Shown here: in pieces, positions 6,694-15,232 of the stretch
How positions within the stretch are numbered: position 1 is the first letter of the stretch
How the letters are laid out: each line of letters opens with the position of its first letter
NCBI GenBank assembly: GCA_035650655.1
Contig: DASRHG010000180.1
Span: 1-24,547, forward strand
DNA: 24,547 bases
Origin: DASRHG01 sp035650655
GTDB taxonomy: Bacteria > Desulfobacterota > Binatia > DP-6
Direction of reading: 5' to 3'
The notes under the pieces: generated by a model
Seen by the model: only the letters and a program-made list of their open reading frames with translations
The model's database searches: none
Told to the model about the DNA's origin: nothing
Translations under genes and position numbers: made by a program

Positions 6694-7364
6694 GCCACGG
6701 CGCAGACGAAGCACGCCGCGTGCCGGAAGACGTGCGACTCGAGGACCGCGAACCCCGCCGTGCGGAGCATCGCGGCGATCGCGCTCGGCGTGAGGAGCCA
6801 GAACCAGTTCGAGTAGTCGACGGCGGCGTCGAAGGGCGTGTCGAGCCCGATCTTGCTCGGGCCCGCGACGCGCGCCGCGAGCGTCCGGCGCCCCGCGTCC
6901 GGGAGGAACGGCACGTAGACGGCCGCCTGCGGGAGGTCGCGCTCGGGGATCGTCATCGAGGAGAGGATGAGCGTTCCGGTCGCGAGCGCCCGCAGGCGCT
7001 CGAGCGTCAGCACGGGGTTCGGCACGTGGTAGAGCACGCCCCCGCAGAAGACGACGTCCGCGCGGCCGACGCGCGCCGGAAGCGCCGGGTCGTTGACGTC
7101 GGCCTGGACGAATTCGATCGGCCGGGCGCGGGCCGCGTTCCGCGCGAGGAACTCCGGCGTCGCCGCCATCACGTCGACGCCGACGACGCGAACGGCGCCG
7201 GCGTCGGCGGCGCGGAAGGCGTAGCCGCCGTGGATCTTCCACATGCAGCCGACGTCGAAGAACGTGTGCCCGGGCGCGTGGCGGTCGATCAGCCGCAAGG
7301 GGAGATCGCGCGGGTCGGGGCGGGACGCGCCCGTCCGGCGGCGGAAGAGCGACGACAGCGCCAT
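6690..7364 (-). CDS. Class I SAM-dependent methyltransferase
   Basis: A 224-residue protein with Rossmann-type methyltransferase motifs: motif I FFDVGCMWKIHGGY (35-48), the acidic end of strand 2 in VVGVDVMA (60-67), ADVNDP (88-93), and motif IV-like VVFCGGVLYHVPNP (104-117). The second half contains AAVDYSNWFWLLTP and LESHVFRHAACFV, typical of small-molecule or tRNA-uridine methyltransferase-like proteins. The substrate is not deducible. It starts at the ATG at 7364, 45 bp after the rlpA stop, and its stop overlaps the start of the metallopeptidase gene, so the pair is coupled. A promoter-like TTGACC-N17-TACGGG lies just upstream. Confidence 0.85.
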   Translation of the reverse strand: MALSSLFRRRTGASRPDPRDLPLRLIDRHAPGHTFFDVGCMWKIHGGYAFRAADAGAVRVVGVDVMAATPEFLARNAARARPIEFVQADVNDPALPARVGRADVVFCGGVLYHVPNPVLTLERLRALATGTLILSSMTIPERDLPQAAVYVPFLPDAGRRTLAARVAGPSKIGLDTPFDAAVDYSNWFWLLTPSAIAAMLRTAGFAVLESHVFRHAACFVCAVA

Positions 7365-7370
7365 GGCGCC

Positions 7371-7399
7371 CCCGTAGGCTCCCGGCGCGGCGCGGTCAA
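7371..7399 (-). promoter_or_regulatory. Promoter-like element before the methyltransferase gene
   Basis: The minus strand shows TTGACC (7399-7394), a 17-bp spacer and TACGGG (7376-7371), only 6 nt before the ATG at 7364. The -10 is poor. If used, the mRNA would begin at or next to the start codon. Confidence 0.22.
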
Positions 7400-7409
7400 G
7401 CGCGCGCCC

Positions 7410-8084
7410 TCACGGCTCCTCGACGATGATCGCCGGATAGCCGAGCCGGTTCACCAGCTCGGCGCGCGCCACCGCGACGCCGCGGAGCGGGTACGGCCCG
7501 ATGCGGACGCGGTAGTAGCGGCCGTCGGTCCCGTCGAGCTCGCTCACGAACGCGTCGGGGAAGCGGAGCGCCAGCACGCGGCGGAGGTGCTCCGCCTTCG
7601 TCGCGTCGCCGAGCGCGGCCACCTGCACGACGTACGACGCGGCCGGAAGGTCGCCCGGCGCGGGTCCGAGGAGCGACGCGATCCGCACGGGCTCGCGGCG
7701 CGCGGAGAGCACGTCGATCCGGACGCGCGCCGTCCCGGGCCCGATCATCCCGATCGTGCGCGCCGCGGCGTAGGAGAGGTCGATCGCGCGCCCGCCGACG
7801 AAGGGGCCGCGGTCGTTGATCCGGACCTCGACGGCGCGGCCGTTCTCGAGGTTCGTCACCATGACGTGCGTCCCGAGCGGGAGCGAGGGGTGCGCGGCGG
7901 TCAGCTCGTTCTGGTCGTAGATCTCGCCGTTCGCGGTGCGGTTGCCGTGGAAGCCGGGGCCGTACCACGACGCGACGCCGAGCTGGACGCCGTGGCGGAT
8001 GGGCGGCGGGCTCGGCGCGCGGACGAGGCTGCACCCGCCCGCCGCGAGCGCGAGCGCGAGCGCGCCTCCACCCCACCACCGCAT
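7410..8084 (-). CDS. rlpA: RlpA-like lipoprotein with DPBB and SPOR domains
   Basis: A 224-residue protein. A short hydrophobic signal ends in AAGGC with Cys18 as the lipidated residue. Next comes a double-psi beta-barrel with GVASWYGPGFHGNRTANGE and VRINDRGPFVGGRAIDLSYAAA, the RlpA core that acts on glycan strands as a lytic transglycosylase in some species. A C-terminal SPOR domain (about 145-224, from ASYVVQVAALGD to YYRVRIGPYP) binds septal denuded peptidoglycan in family members. The ATG at 8084 is preferred; the in-frame GTG at 8090 adds two residues. It is divergent from yebC with 111 bp between and is first in the minus-strand envelope block. Confidence 0.94.
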   Translation of the reverse strand: MRWWGGGALALALAAGGCSLVRAPSPPPIRHGVQLGVASWYGPGFHGNRTANGEIYDQNELTAAHPSLPLGTHVMVTNLENGRAVEVRINDRGPFVGGRAIDLSYAAARTIGMIGPGTARVRIDVLSARREPVRIASLLGPAPGDLPAASYVVQVAALGDATKAEHLRRVLALRFPDAFVSELDGTDGRYYRVRIGPYPLRGVAVARAELVNRLGYPAIIVEEP

Positions 8085-8098
8085 CCCCACCGCGGCGC

Positions 8099-8127
8099 AT
8101 TATCCGTTCGGGTGGCGACGTCCGCAA
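8099..8127 (-). promoter_or_regulatory. Promoter-like element for rlpA
   Basis: The minus strand has TTGCGG (8127-8122), a 17-bp spacer and GATAAT (8104-8099, five of six to TATAAT), 14 nt before the ATG at 8084. A start near 8092 would leave a leader of about 8 nt. It lies in the yebC/rlpA divergent gap. For yebC itself I found no convincing promoter. Confidence 0.4.
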
Positions 8128-8195
8128 CCACGCAGGCTCCCTGGGATTTCGGATTTACTCCCCGGGGGGCATGTGGTATCGGCGGCGGTGGCGCC

Positions 8196-8945
8196 ATGTC
8201 CGGCCATTCCAAGTGGAGCTCGATCAAGCACAAGAAGGCGCTGAAGGACGCGCGCCGCGGGAAGCTCTTCACGAAGCTCATCAAGGAGATCACCGTCGCG
8301 GCGCGGCTCGGCGGCGGTGACATCAACGCGAATCCGCGGCTCCGGACGGCCGTCCTGACGGCACGCCAGAACAGCATGCCGTCGGACAACATCGAGCGCG
8401 CCGTCAAGAAGGGCACGGGCGAGCTCGAGGGCGTGAGCTACGAGGAGACGACCTACGAGGGCTACGGCCCGGGCGGGGTCGCGGTCCTCGTCCAGGCGCT
8501 CACCGACAACCGCAACCGCACGGTCGGCGAGGTCCGCAACCTCTTCGAGAAGCACGGGGGCAACCTCGGCACGGCGGGGAGCGTCGCGTGGATGTTCGCG
8601 AAGCGGGGCCTCGTCACGGTCGAGCGCGCGGGCGTCGACGAGGACCGCGTGATGGAGGTCGCGCTCGACGGCGGCGCGGACGACGTCCGCGAGTCGGGCG
8701 ACATCCTCGAGGTGCTGACGCCGCCCGAGCGGTTCGAGGCCGTGAAGACGGCGCTCGAGCGCGCGCAGGTGCCGATCGCGTCGGCGGAAATCACGATGAT
8801 GCCGTCCTCGACCGTCTCGATCTCGGGCAAGCACGCCGAGCAGATGGTGAAGCTGCTCGAGGCGCTCGAGGACCACGACGACGTGCAGAACGTCTCGTCC
8901 AACATGGACATCGCGGCGGAGGAGCTCGAGCGGCTGTCGGCCTGA
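8196..8945 (+). CDS. yebC: YebC/PmpR family protein (TACO1 homologue)
   Basis: A 249-residue protein starting MSGHSKWSSIKHKKALKDARRGK, the YebC signature, followed by FTKLIKEITVAARLGG, NPRLRTAVLTARQNSMPSDNIERAVKKG and YEGYGPGGVAVLVQALTDNRNRT. The family was first treated as DNA-binding transcription regulators near ruv genes. More recent work links it to relief of ribosome stalling. The ATG at 8196 matches the family start exactly. It lies 19 bp before ruvC on the same strand, the classic yebC-ruvCAB arrangement. Confidence 0.97.
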   Translation: MSGHSKWSSIKHKKALKDARRGKLFTKLIKEITVAARLGGGDINANPRLRTAVLTARQNSMPSDNIERAVKKGTGELEGVSYEETTYEGYGPGGVAVLVQALTDNRNRTVGEVRNLFEKHGGNLGTAGSVAWMFAKRGLVTVERAGVDEDRVMEVALDGGADDVRESGDILEVLTPPERFEAVKTALERAQVPIASAEITMMPSSTVSISGKHAEQMVKLLEALEDHDDVQNVSSNMDIAAEELERLSA

Positions 8946-8964
8946 CGCGCGCGGCGGAGGTGGG

Positions 8965-9546
8965 GTGCGGGTGCTCGGGATCGACCCGGGGAGTCGGCGG
9001 ACGGGGTGGGGCGTGGTCGAGGAGCGCGCCCGGAGCCTCGCGCACGTCGCGAGCGGGACGGTCGCGCTTCCGCCGGCGCTCCCGCTCGCCGCGCGTCTCG
9101 CGCGGCTGCACGCCGAGTGCCTCACGCTCGTCGAGCGCTTCGGGCCCGCGACCGTCGTCCTCGAGCGCGCCTTCGTGGCGCGGAACGTCCACTCGGCCCT
9201 CCGGCTGGGCGAGGTGCGCGGCGCCGTTCTCGCCGCCGTCGCCGCCGCCGGGCTCCCGCTCGCCGAGTACGCGCCGGCCGAGGTGAAGCTCGCGGCCGCG
9301 GGCTCCGGCGCCGCCGACAAGGACGGGATCGGCCGGAGCATCGCCGCGTGGCTCGGGCTCGCGCGGCCGCCGGCGCCCGACGCCGCCGACGCGCTCGCGC
9401 TGGCGCTCTGCCACCTCCAGCGCGCGCCGCTCGCGCGCGCGGTCGCCGCCGCGGAAGGGCGGGCCGGCAGCGGCGGCCCGCGTGCGCGCCAACGGCGCGT
9501 GCGGAGCCGACCCGCGGAGCGCGGCCGCGCGGAGCGGTTCATTTGA
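8965..9546 (+). CDS. ruvC: Holliday junction endonuclease RuvC
   Basis: A 193-residue protein with the RuvC active-site acids D7 (LGIDPGS), E67 (VVLERAF), D139 and D142 (APDAADALALALCH). It resolves the four-way junctions migrated by RuvAB. It starts at the GTG at 8965, with GGAGG four bases before it. The catalytic domain ends near residue 155. A ~38-residue Arg/Ala-rich tail follows that typical RuvC proteins (about 160-175 residues) lack or keep shorter, and it is probably disordered. Its stop codon overlaps the TTG start of ruvA (TTGA), coupling the two. Confidence 0.95.
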   Translation: MRVLGIDPGSRRTGWGVVEERARSLAHVASGTVALPPALPLAARLARLHAECLTLVERFGPATVVLERAFVARNVHSALRLGEVRGAVLAAVAAAGLPLAEYAPAEVKLAAAGSGAADKDGIGRSIAAWLGLARPPAPDAADALALALCHLQRAPLARAVAAAEGRAGSGGPRARQRRVRSRPAERGRAERFI

Positions 9547-10138
9547 TCGCGTCGCTCCACGGCCGGCTCGCCGAGAAGCTGCCCGAGCGGCTCGTCGTCG
9601 ACGTGCACGGCGTCGGCTACGCCGTCCACGTGTCCCTCCAGACCTTCGCCGACCTCCCGCCCGCGGGCAGCGAGGTGCGGCTCCTCGTGCACACCGAGGT
9701 GCGCGAGGACGCGATCGAGCTCTTCGGCTTCCTCTCCGCGGACGAGCGCGCGATGTTCCACCTCCTCCGCAAGGTGAAGGGGCTCGGGCCGCGGACCGCG
9801 CTCGTCGTCCTCTCCGGGATGCCGCTCCGCGAGCTCGCCGCGACGATCGCGGCGGGCGACGCGGCGCGCCTGCAGACGATCGCCGGCGTCGGGAAGAAGT
9901 TCGGGGAGCGCATCGTCGTCGAGTGCCGCGAGAGCGCGGCGCTCCTCGCCGGCGGCGCGCGGCCCGCCCGGCGCGACGCGATCGAGCTGCGCGACGGCGT
10001 CTGCGACGAGGCGGTCTCGGCGCTCGTGAACCTCGGCTACAAGCGGCCCGAGGCGGAGCGGGCCGTCGAGCGGACGGCGCGGCCCGGTGCCCCGCTCGAG
10101 GACGTGATCCGCGCCGCGCTCCAGGGGCTCGCCGGCTG

Positions 10139-10139
<1 letters not shown>
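9543..10139 (+). CDS. ruvA: Holliday junction branch migration subunit RuvA
   Basis: A 198-residue protein. The N-terminal OB-fold begins IASLHGRLAEKLPERLVVDVHGVGYAV. Helix-hairpin-helix repeats follow, VKGLGPRTALVVLSG and IAGVGKKFGERIVVE. The C-terminal RuvB-binding domain, DEAVSALVNLGYKRPEAERAV, follows a short linker. RuvA tetramers bind Holliday junctions and load RuvB. The start is a TTG at 9543 that overlaps the ruvC stop and gives the exact family start; GGAG at 9531-9534 is eight bases upstream. The ruvA TGA overlaps the ruvB ATG (TGATG). Confidence 0.96.
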
Positions 10140-11176
<1,037 letters not shown>

Positions 11177-11195
11177 CGGGCCGTCGTGCCCCGCA

Positions 11196-11224
11196 TTGAC
11201 GGCGCGGCGGGACGCCCGTACGCT
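11196..11224 (+). promoter_or_regulatory. Promoter-like element before the DUF2905 gene
   Basis: The plus strand has TTGACG (11196-11201), a 17-bp spacer and TACGCT (11219-11224), 10 nt before the TTG at 11235. The same TTG at 11196 could formally be read as a start codon, but it fits better as a -35. Confidence 0.3.
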
Positions 11225-11234
11225 GGGCGGCGCG

Positions 11235-11450
11235 TTGCAGGACCTCGGACGCTTTCTCGTTCTGCTCGGTGTCGTCGTCGTCCTGGTCGGCGTCGTCCTC
11301 CTCGTCGCCGACCGGGTGCCGTGGCTCGGGCGCCTGCCGGGTGACTTCACCGTCCACCGCGGGCCGGTCACGTTCTACTTCCCGCTCGCGACGTCGATCC
11401 TCGTGAGCATCGTGCTGACCGTCCTCCTGAACCTCTTCTTCCGGCGCTGA
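11235..11450 (+). CDS. DUF2905 two-helix membrane protein
   Basis: A 71-residue protein with two transmembrane helices (GRFLVLLGVVVVLVGVVLLV and FPLATSILVSIVLTVLLNLF) separated by the conserved DUF2905 loop PWLGRLPGDF ... RGPVTFYFP. The function of the family is unknown; it is an inner-membrane protein. I start it at the TTG at 11235 because family members begin right before the first helix. An upstream TTG at 11196 would add 13 Arg-rich residues but coincides with a promoter-like -35. It follows ruvB by 58 bp and may be read through from that operon or from its own element. Confidence 0.85.
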   Translation: MQDLGRFLVLLGVVVVLVGVVLLVADRVPWLGRLPGDFTVHRGPVTFYFPLATSILVSIVLTVLLNLFFRR

Positions 11451-11482
11451 GCGCGCGCGCCCGGCGTTCGCTCGCGCACCTG

Positions 11483-11531
11483 CGGCGGCGCGCAACCGGC
11501 CGAGATCGCGCGCACTTCGCGCGCGCCGCCG
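11483..11531. repeat. Inverted repeat between DUF2905 and ntrY genes
   Basis: Perfect 11-bp arms CGGCGGCGCGC (11483-11493) and GCGCGCCGCCG (11521-11531) enclose 27 nt. An inner alternative hairpin GCGCGC-ACTTC-GCGCGC (11508-11524) shares the right arm. The structure ends 25 bp before the -35 of the kinase promoter. It may be a terminator of the ruv transcript (no T-run) or an operator. The rest of this 146-bp gap shows nothing else apart from the promoter. Confidence 0.35.
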
Positions 11532-11555
11532 TTCCGTGGCGCGCACGACGCGTGC

Positions 11556-11584
11556 TTGCCTTCGTGCGACCTTGCCCCTATCAT
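11556..11584 (+). promoter_or_regulatory. Promoter-like element for the ntrY/receiver-lpxC operon
   Basis: The plus strand has TTGCCT (11556-11561), a 17-bp spacer and TATCAT (11579-11584; five of six to TATAAT), 12 nt before the ATG at 11597. It is the best -10 in the window after the rlpA one. It argues against the in-frame GTG at 11552 as a start. Confidence 0.45.
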
Positions 11585-11596
11585 CCGCGGGTTCTC

Positions 11597-13930
11597 ATGG
11601 CCGGTCAGTCCGACCCGACGCCCGCCCGGGCGCGCTCGCCCGAGGTGCGCCGCCGCCGGCGTGAGGTGGCGATCATCATCGCCACGGCGATAGCGGTCGT
11701 CGGCTTCGCGATCTTCGAGACGCGCGTCCCGCAGTCGGTCGGCGGCAACTCGGTCGGGACCGACGCCGTCCTGGTCGCGCTCATCAACCTCAACCTGATC
11801 CTCCTCGTCCTGCTCGTCTTCCTCGTCGGCCGCAACATCGTGAAGCTCTTCTTCGAGCGGCGGCGGCGGATCATGGGCTCCTACCTCCGGACGAGGCTCG
11901 TCGGCGCCTTCGTCGCGATCGCGCTGCTCCCCGCGACGCTGCTCTTCGTCGTGGCGCTCGTGTTCGTCGGCAACTCGATCGAGAAGTGGTTCAACGGGCA
12001 GGTCGAGAACTCGCTCGAGGGCTCGCTCGAGGTCGCGCACGCGTACTACCAGGACCTGGCGAGCACGGCGCTCGGCTTCGGCCGTGAGCTCGCGGCGCGC
12101 ATCGACGCCGAGGGCCTCCTCGCGTCCGACCGGCGTCGGGCCCTGCGGGCGTTCCTCGACCAGCGCCGCGTGGAGTACCAGCTCGACATGGTCGAGGTCT
12201 TCGCCGGCGGGCAGGCCCTCGCCCGGACGCGGCGCGGGGACCTGACCGGCAAGGTCGGCATCGAGCCGTGGAACGACCTCGTCCGTCGCGCGGCGGGAGG
12301 GCAGGAGGGCTCCGCGGTGCACGCGGTCGGCGAGGCGGACATGGTGCGGGCCGCGGTGCCGATCGTGGCCGGCGGGCGGACGGCGGGCGTCGTCGTCGTC
12401 GACGCCTACGTCCCGAAGAGCGTCGTCAAGCAGCGCGAGGAGATCGACCGCGCGTTCGGCGAGTACCTGCGGCTCAAGATCCAGCGCCGGCCGATCCAGA
12501 CCGCGTACACGATCACGCTCGCGCTCGTCTCCCTCGTCGTCCTCTTCTCCGCGACGTGGGTCGGCTTCTACGTCGCGCGCGAGATCACGGCCCCGATCCA
12601 GCGGCTCGCCGAGGGCACGCGCGCCGTTGCGCGGGGCGACCTCGAGCACCGCATCCCGGGCGAGGGCGACGACGAGATCGGGACCCTGGTCACGGCCTTC
12701 AACCGCATGACCGCCGACCTGGCGACGAACCGCGCCGAGCTCGAGGCCCGCCGGCGCTACCTCGAGACGCTGCTCGCGAACATCACGGCGGGCGTGCTCT
12801 CCGCGGACGCGGAGGGCCGCATCACGACGATGAACCACGCCGCCGAGCAGCTCCTCGGCGTGTCGGCGGCGGCGTGCGTCGGCCGCGCGGTCGACGAGGC
12901 GTTCGTCGGCGACGCGTACGGGGAGCTCCGGCAGCTCGCCGCCGAGCTCCGTGCGGAGCGCGTCGCGGAGCCGACGTACGCGGTCACGGTCGGCGGCCCC
13001 GTCTGCCTGATCGACGGGGCGGACGCGGCCGTCCGCCGGCGCGTCGAGCGGCAGCTGAAGCTCGAGCGCGACGGCGGCGAGACGGCCGTCCTCCTGACGG
13101 GCACGCGGCTCCTCGACGACGCGGGCGGACAGCGCGGCTTCGTCCTCTTCGTGGAGGACGTGACGCACCTCCTCCGCGTCCAGCGGATGGAAGCGTGGCG
13201 CGAGGTCGCCCGGCGCATCGCACACGAGATCAAGAACCCGCTCACGCCGATCCAGCTCTCTGCGCAGCGCCTGCGCCGCCGCTGGGCCGGGCAGCTCGGC
13301 GAGGGCGGCGCGGTGTTCGACGAGTGCACGCGCACGATCATCCAGCAGGTCGAGGAGCTGAAGGCGCTGGTGAACGAGTTCTCGACCTTCGCGCGCATGC
13401 CCGCCGGGGAGCACTCCCCGCAGGACCTGAACGCGCTCGTCGAGGAAGCGCTCGTCCTCTTCCGCGAGGGCCATCGCGACCTCGACTTCACGTTCGCGCC
13501 CGACCCGAGCCTCCCGATCCTCGAGCTCGACCGCGAGGGCGTGAAGCGTGCCGTCATCAACATCCTCGACAACGCGGTGGCCGCGTGCGCGGCGGTCCGC
13601 CAGCAGGCGCCGTCGGGGACGCGCCCCGCGGTGACGCTCACGACGACCTACGACGCGACGCTCGACGTCGCGCGCCTCGAGATCGCCGACACCGGGGCCG
13701 GCATGTCGGCCGAAGTGAAGGCGCGGCTCTTCGAGCCGTACTTCTCGACCAAGCCCGACGGCACCGGCCTCGGGCTCGCGATCGTGTCGGCGATCGTCGC
13801 CGACCACAACGGATTCATCCGCGTGCGGGACAACGTGCCGCACGGGAGCCGGTTCATCATGGAGCTCCCGGTCCGGCGGCAGACGGTGCAGGTGGCCGTC
13901 GCCGCCGGGCAGCGCTACGGGAGCGCTTGA
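11597..13930 (+). CDS. NtrY-type membrane sensor histidine kinase
   Basis: A 777-residue protein with the full NtrY layout. Transmembrane helices lie at about 24-40, 58-78 and 102-124, then a ~175-residue probable periplasmic sensor region and helix four at 303-325. A HAMP domain (~326-380) and a PAS domain (~385-525) follow. The HisKA phosphoacceptor is H543 in IAHEIKNPLTPI. The ATP-binding domain has N-box ILDNAVAA (N659), DTGAGM (698-703), FEPYFSTKP and GTGLGLAIV (722-730). All catalytic residues are present. NtrY normally pairs with NtrX; here the only following gene is the receiver-LpxC fusion, 18 bp downstream, making that the likely phospho-target. The ATG at 11597 is preferred to the GTG at 11552, which overlaps the promoter. 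Confidence 0.93.
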   Translation: MAGQSDPTPARARSPEVRRRRREVAIIIATAIAVVGFAIFETRVPQSVGGNSVGTDAVLVALINLNLILLVLLVFLVGRNIVKLFFERRRRIMGSYLRTRLVGAFVAIALLPATLLFVVALVFVGNSIEKWFNGQVENSLEGSLEVAHAYYQDLASTALGFGRELAARIDAEGLLASDRRRALRAFLDQRRVEYQLDMVEVFAGGQALARTRRGDLTGKVGIEPWNDLVRRAAGGQEGSAVHAVGEADMVRAAVPIVAGGRTAGVVVVDAYVPKSVVKQREEIDRAFGEYLRLKIQRRPIQTAYTITLALVSLVVLFSATWVGFYVAREITAPIQRLAEGTRAVARGDLEHRIPGEGDDEIGTLVTAFNRMTADLATNRAELEARRRYLETLLANITAGVLSADAEGRITTMNHAAEQLLGVSAAACVGRAVDEAFVGDAYGELRQLAAELRAERVAEPTYAVTVGGPVCLIDGADAAVRRRVERQLKLERDGGETAVLLTGTRLLDDAGGQRGFVLFVEDVTHLLRVQRMEAWREVARRIAHEIKNPLTPIQLSAQRLRRRWAGQLGEGGAVFDECTRTIIQQVEELKALVNEFSTFARMPAGEHSPQDLNALVEEALVLFREGHRDLDFTFAPDPSLPILELDREGVKRAVINILDNAVAACAAVRQQAPSGTRPAVTLTTTYDATLDVARLEIADTGAGMSAEVKARLFEPYFSTKPDGTGLGLAIVSAIVADHNGFIRVRDNVPHGSRFIMELPVRRQTVQVAVAAGQRYGSA

Positions 13931-13948
13931 GCGGGGGTGGAGGACGCG

Positions 13949-15232
13949 ATGCCCGAGACGATCCTGGTGGTGGACGACGAGGAGCAGATCCGGCACACGC
14001 TGCGCGGCGTGCTGGCGGACGAGGGGTTCGAGGTCCTCGAGGCGACGAACGGCCGAACCGCGCTCGAGCTGCTCGAGCACGCCGTCCCGCGGCTCGCGAT
14101 CGTCGACATCTGGATGCCGGAGGTGGACGGCATCGAGCTCGTGCGCCGCATGCGCTCGCGCGCGCCGTCGGTCCCAATCATCGTCATCTCCGGCCACGGG
14201 ACGATCGAGACGGCGGTGCGCGTGATCCGCCTCGGCGCCTTCGACTTCCTCGAGAAGCCGTTTCCGCTCGACGCGCTCCTGAACGTCGTCGACCGCGCGC
14301 TCGGCGAGGCCGAGGTCGCGGAGCCGGCGGCCCCGCGCGCGCTCGCGTACGCGGCCCCCGCGCGGGTCGCCCCGCCGCGGACCTTCCCGCAGCGGACGAT
14401 CTCGCGGAGCGTCGTCGTGAACGGCCAGGGCCTGCACTCCGGCGCGCGGACCGGCTTGATCCTCCAGCCGCTCCCGCCCGGGAGCGGAATCGTCTTCGGC
14501 AGCATTCTCTCCGGCGACACCGTGCCCGCGCTCGTCGACCACATCGAGTCGACCGGCTACGCGACGACGCTCGTCCGCGGCGGGATGGTCGCGAAGACGG
14601 TCGAGCACCTGATGGCGGCGCTCCACGCATACGGCGTGACGAACCTCCTCGTGAAGATGCAGTCCGAGGTCCCGATCCTCGACGGCTCCGCGCTCGAGCT
14701 CTGCGCGCTCCTCGACGACTGCGGGCTCGTCGAGCAGCCCGAGACGATCGACGAGCTGGTCGTCGACCGCCGCTACGCCGTCGGCGCCGACGACCGGGAG
14801 AAGAAGGGCATCGCGATCGAGCCGGCGGACCGCTTCGAGGTCCACTACACGCTCGAGTACCCCGCGCCGATCGGTCGGCAGGAGTTCGAGTTCCGCCTGA
14901 CCGACGCGGAGACGTTCCGCCGCGAGGTGGCGCCCGCGCGCACGTTCGGCTTCGTGCGGGAGATCGCACAGCTCGAGCAGATGGGGCTCGCCAACGGCGG
15001 GCGGCTCAACAACTGCATCCTGGTCGGCGACGAAGGCGTCGTGAACGCGCCGCTCCGCTTCCCCGACGAGTTCGCGCGCCACAAGGTGCTCGACATCCTG
15101 GGCGACTTCTACCTCCTCGGCCGCCCCATCCGGGGTCGGGTCACGGCGCGCATGACGGGGCACTCGGACAACGCCGAGCTGCTCCGCGTGCTCCGCGCGC
15201 GCTTCGGCGTGCCCCCCCTCGGCGGCGCCTGA
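13949..15232 (+). CDS. lpxC: Response-regulator receiver fused to LpxC (UDP-3-O-acyl-GlcNAc deacetylase)
   Basis: A 427-residue two-domain protein. Residues 1-118 are a complete NtrX-like receiver: acid pocket D9/D10, phosphoacceptor D53 (VDIWMPEVDG), S81 (VISGHGTIETAV) and K103 (EKPF). A ~30-residue Ala/Pro linker leads to LpxC from ~150: E219/H220 in KTVEHLMAAL, T332/F333 in RTFGFVREI, H378-K379-xx-D382 and D386 in HKVLDILGD, and H405 in TGHSDNAELL. These match E. coli E78, H79, T191, F192, H238, K239, D242, D246 and H265 in order and spacing, so the zinc deacetylase looks active. LpxC catalyses the committed step of lipid A synthesis in the cytoplasm. The ATG at 13949 has GGAGG at 13939-13943; the upstream GTG at 13937 overlaps that ribosome site. 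No break lies between the domains: one continuous frame. Confidence 0.93.
   Translation: MPETILVVDDEEQIRHTLRGVLADEGFEVLEATNGRTALELLEHAVPRLAIVDIWMPEVDGIELVRRMRSRAPSVPIIVISGHGTIETAVRVIRLGAFDFLEKPFPLDALLNVVDRALGEAEVAEPAAPRALAYAAPARVAPPRTFPQRTISRSVVVNGQGLHSGARTGLILQPLPPGSGIVFGSILSGDTVPALVDHIESTGYATTLVRGGMVAKTVEHLMAALHAYGVTNLLVKMQSEVPILDGSALELCALLDDCGLVEQPETIDELVVDRRYAVGADDREKKGIAIEPADRFEVHYTLEYPAPIGRQEFEFRLTDAETFRREVAPARTFGFVREIAQLEQMGLANGGRLNNCILVGDEGVVNAPLRFPDEFARHKVLDILGDFYLLGRPIRGRVTARMTGHSDNAELLRVLRARFGVPPLGGA

Noticed and set aside
6694..7242. Long N-terminal extension of the metallopeptidase
   Set aside because: It covers the methyltransferase gene in another frame, and a lipoprotein signal starts right after the GTG at 6693.
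8130..8195. Promoter for yebC in the divergent gap
   Set aside because: TTACTC-N16-TATCGG can be drawn, but both hexamers are weak and the match is no better than chance.
11552..11596. GTG start 15 codons upstream of the ntrY ATG
   Set aside because: It overlaps the TTGCCT-N17-TATCAT promoter-like element and adds residues with no family support.
14300..14400. Possible frameshift artefact joining two separate genes, a response regulator and lpxC
   Set aside because: The frame is open with a normal Ala/Pro linker, and I see no internal start with a ribosome site before the LpxC domain. A check on reads is still proposed.
11375..15163. 1262-codon open frame on the minus strand opposite the kinase and lpxC
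   Set aside because: Antisense shadow of ntrY and the receiver-LpxC gene; Arg/Asp/Glu/His-rich without any domain.
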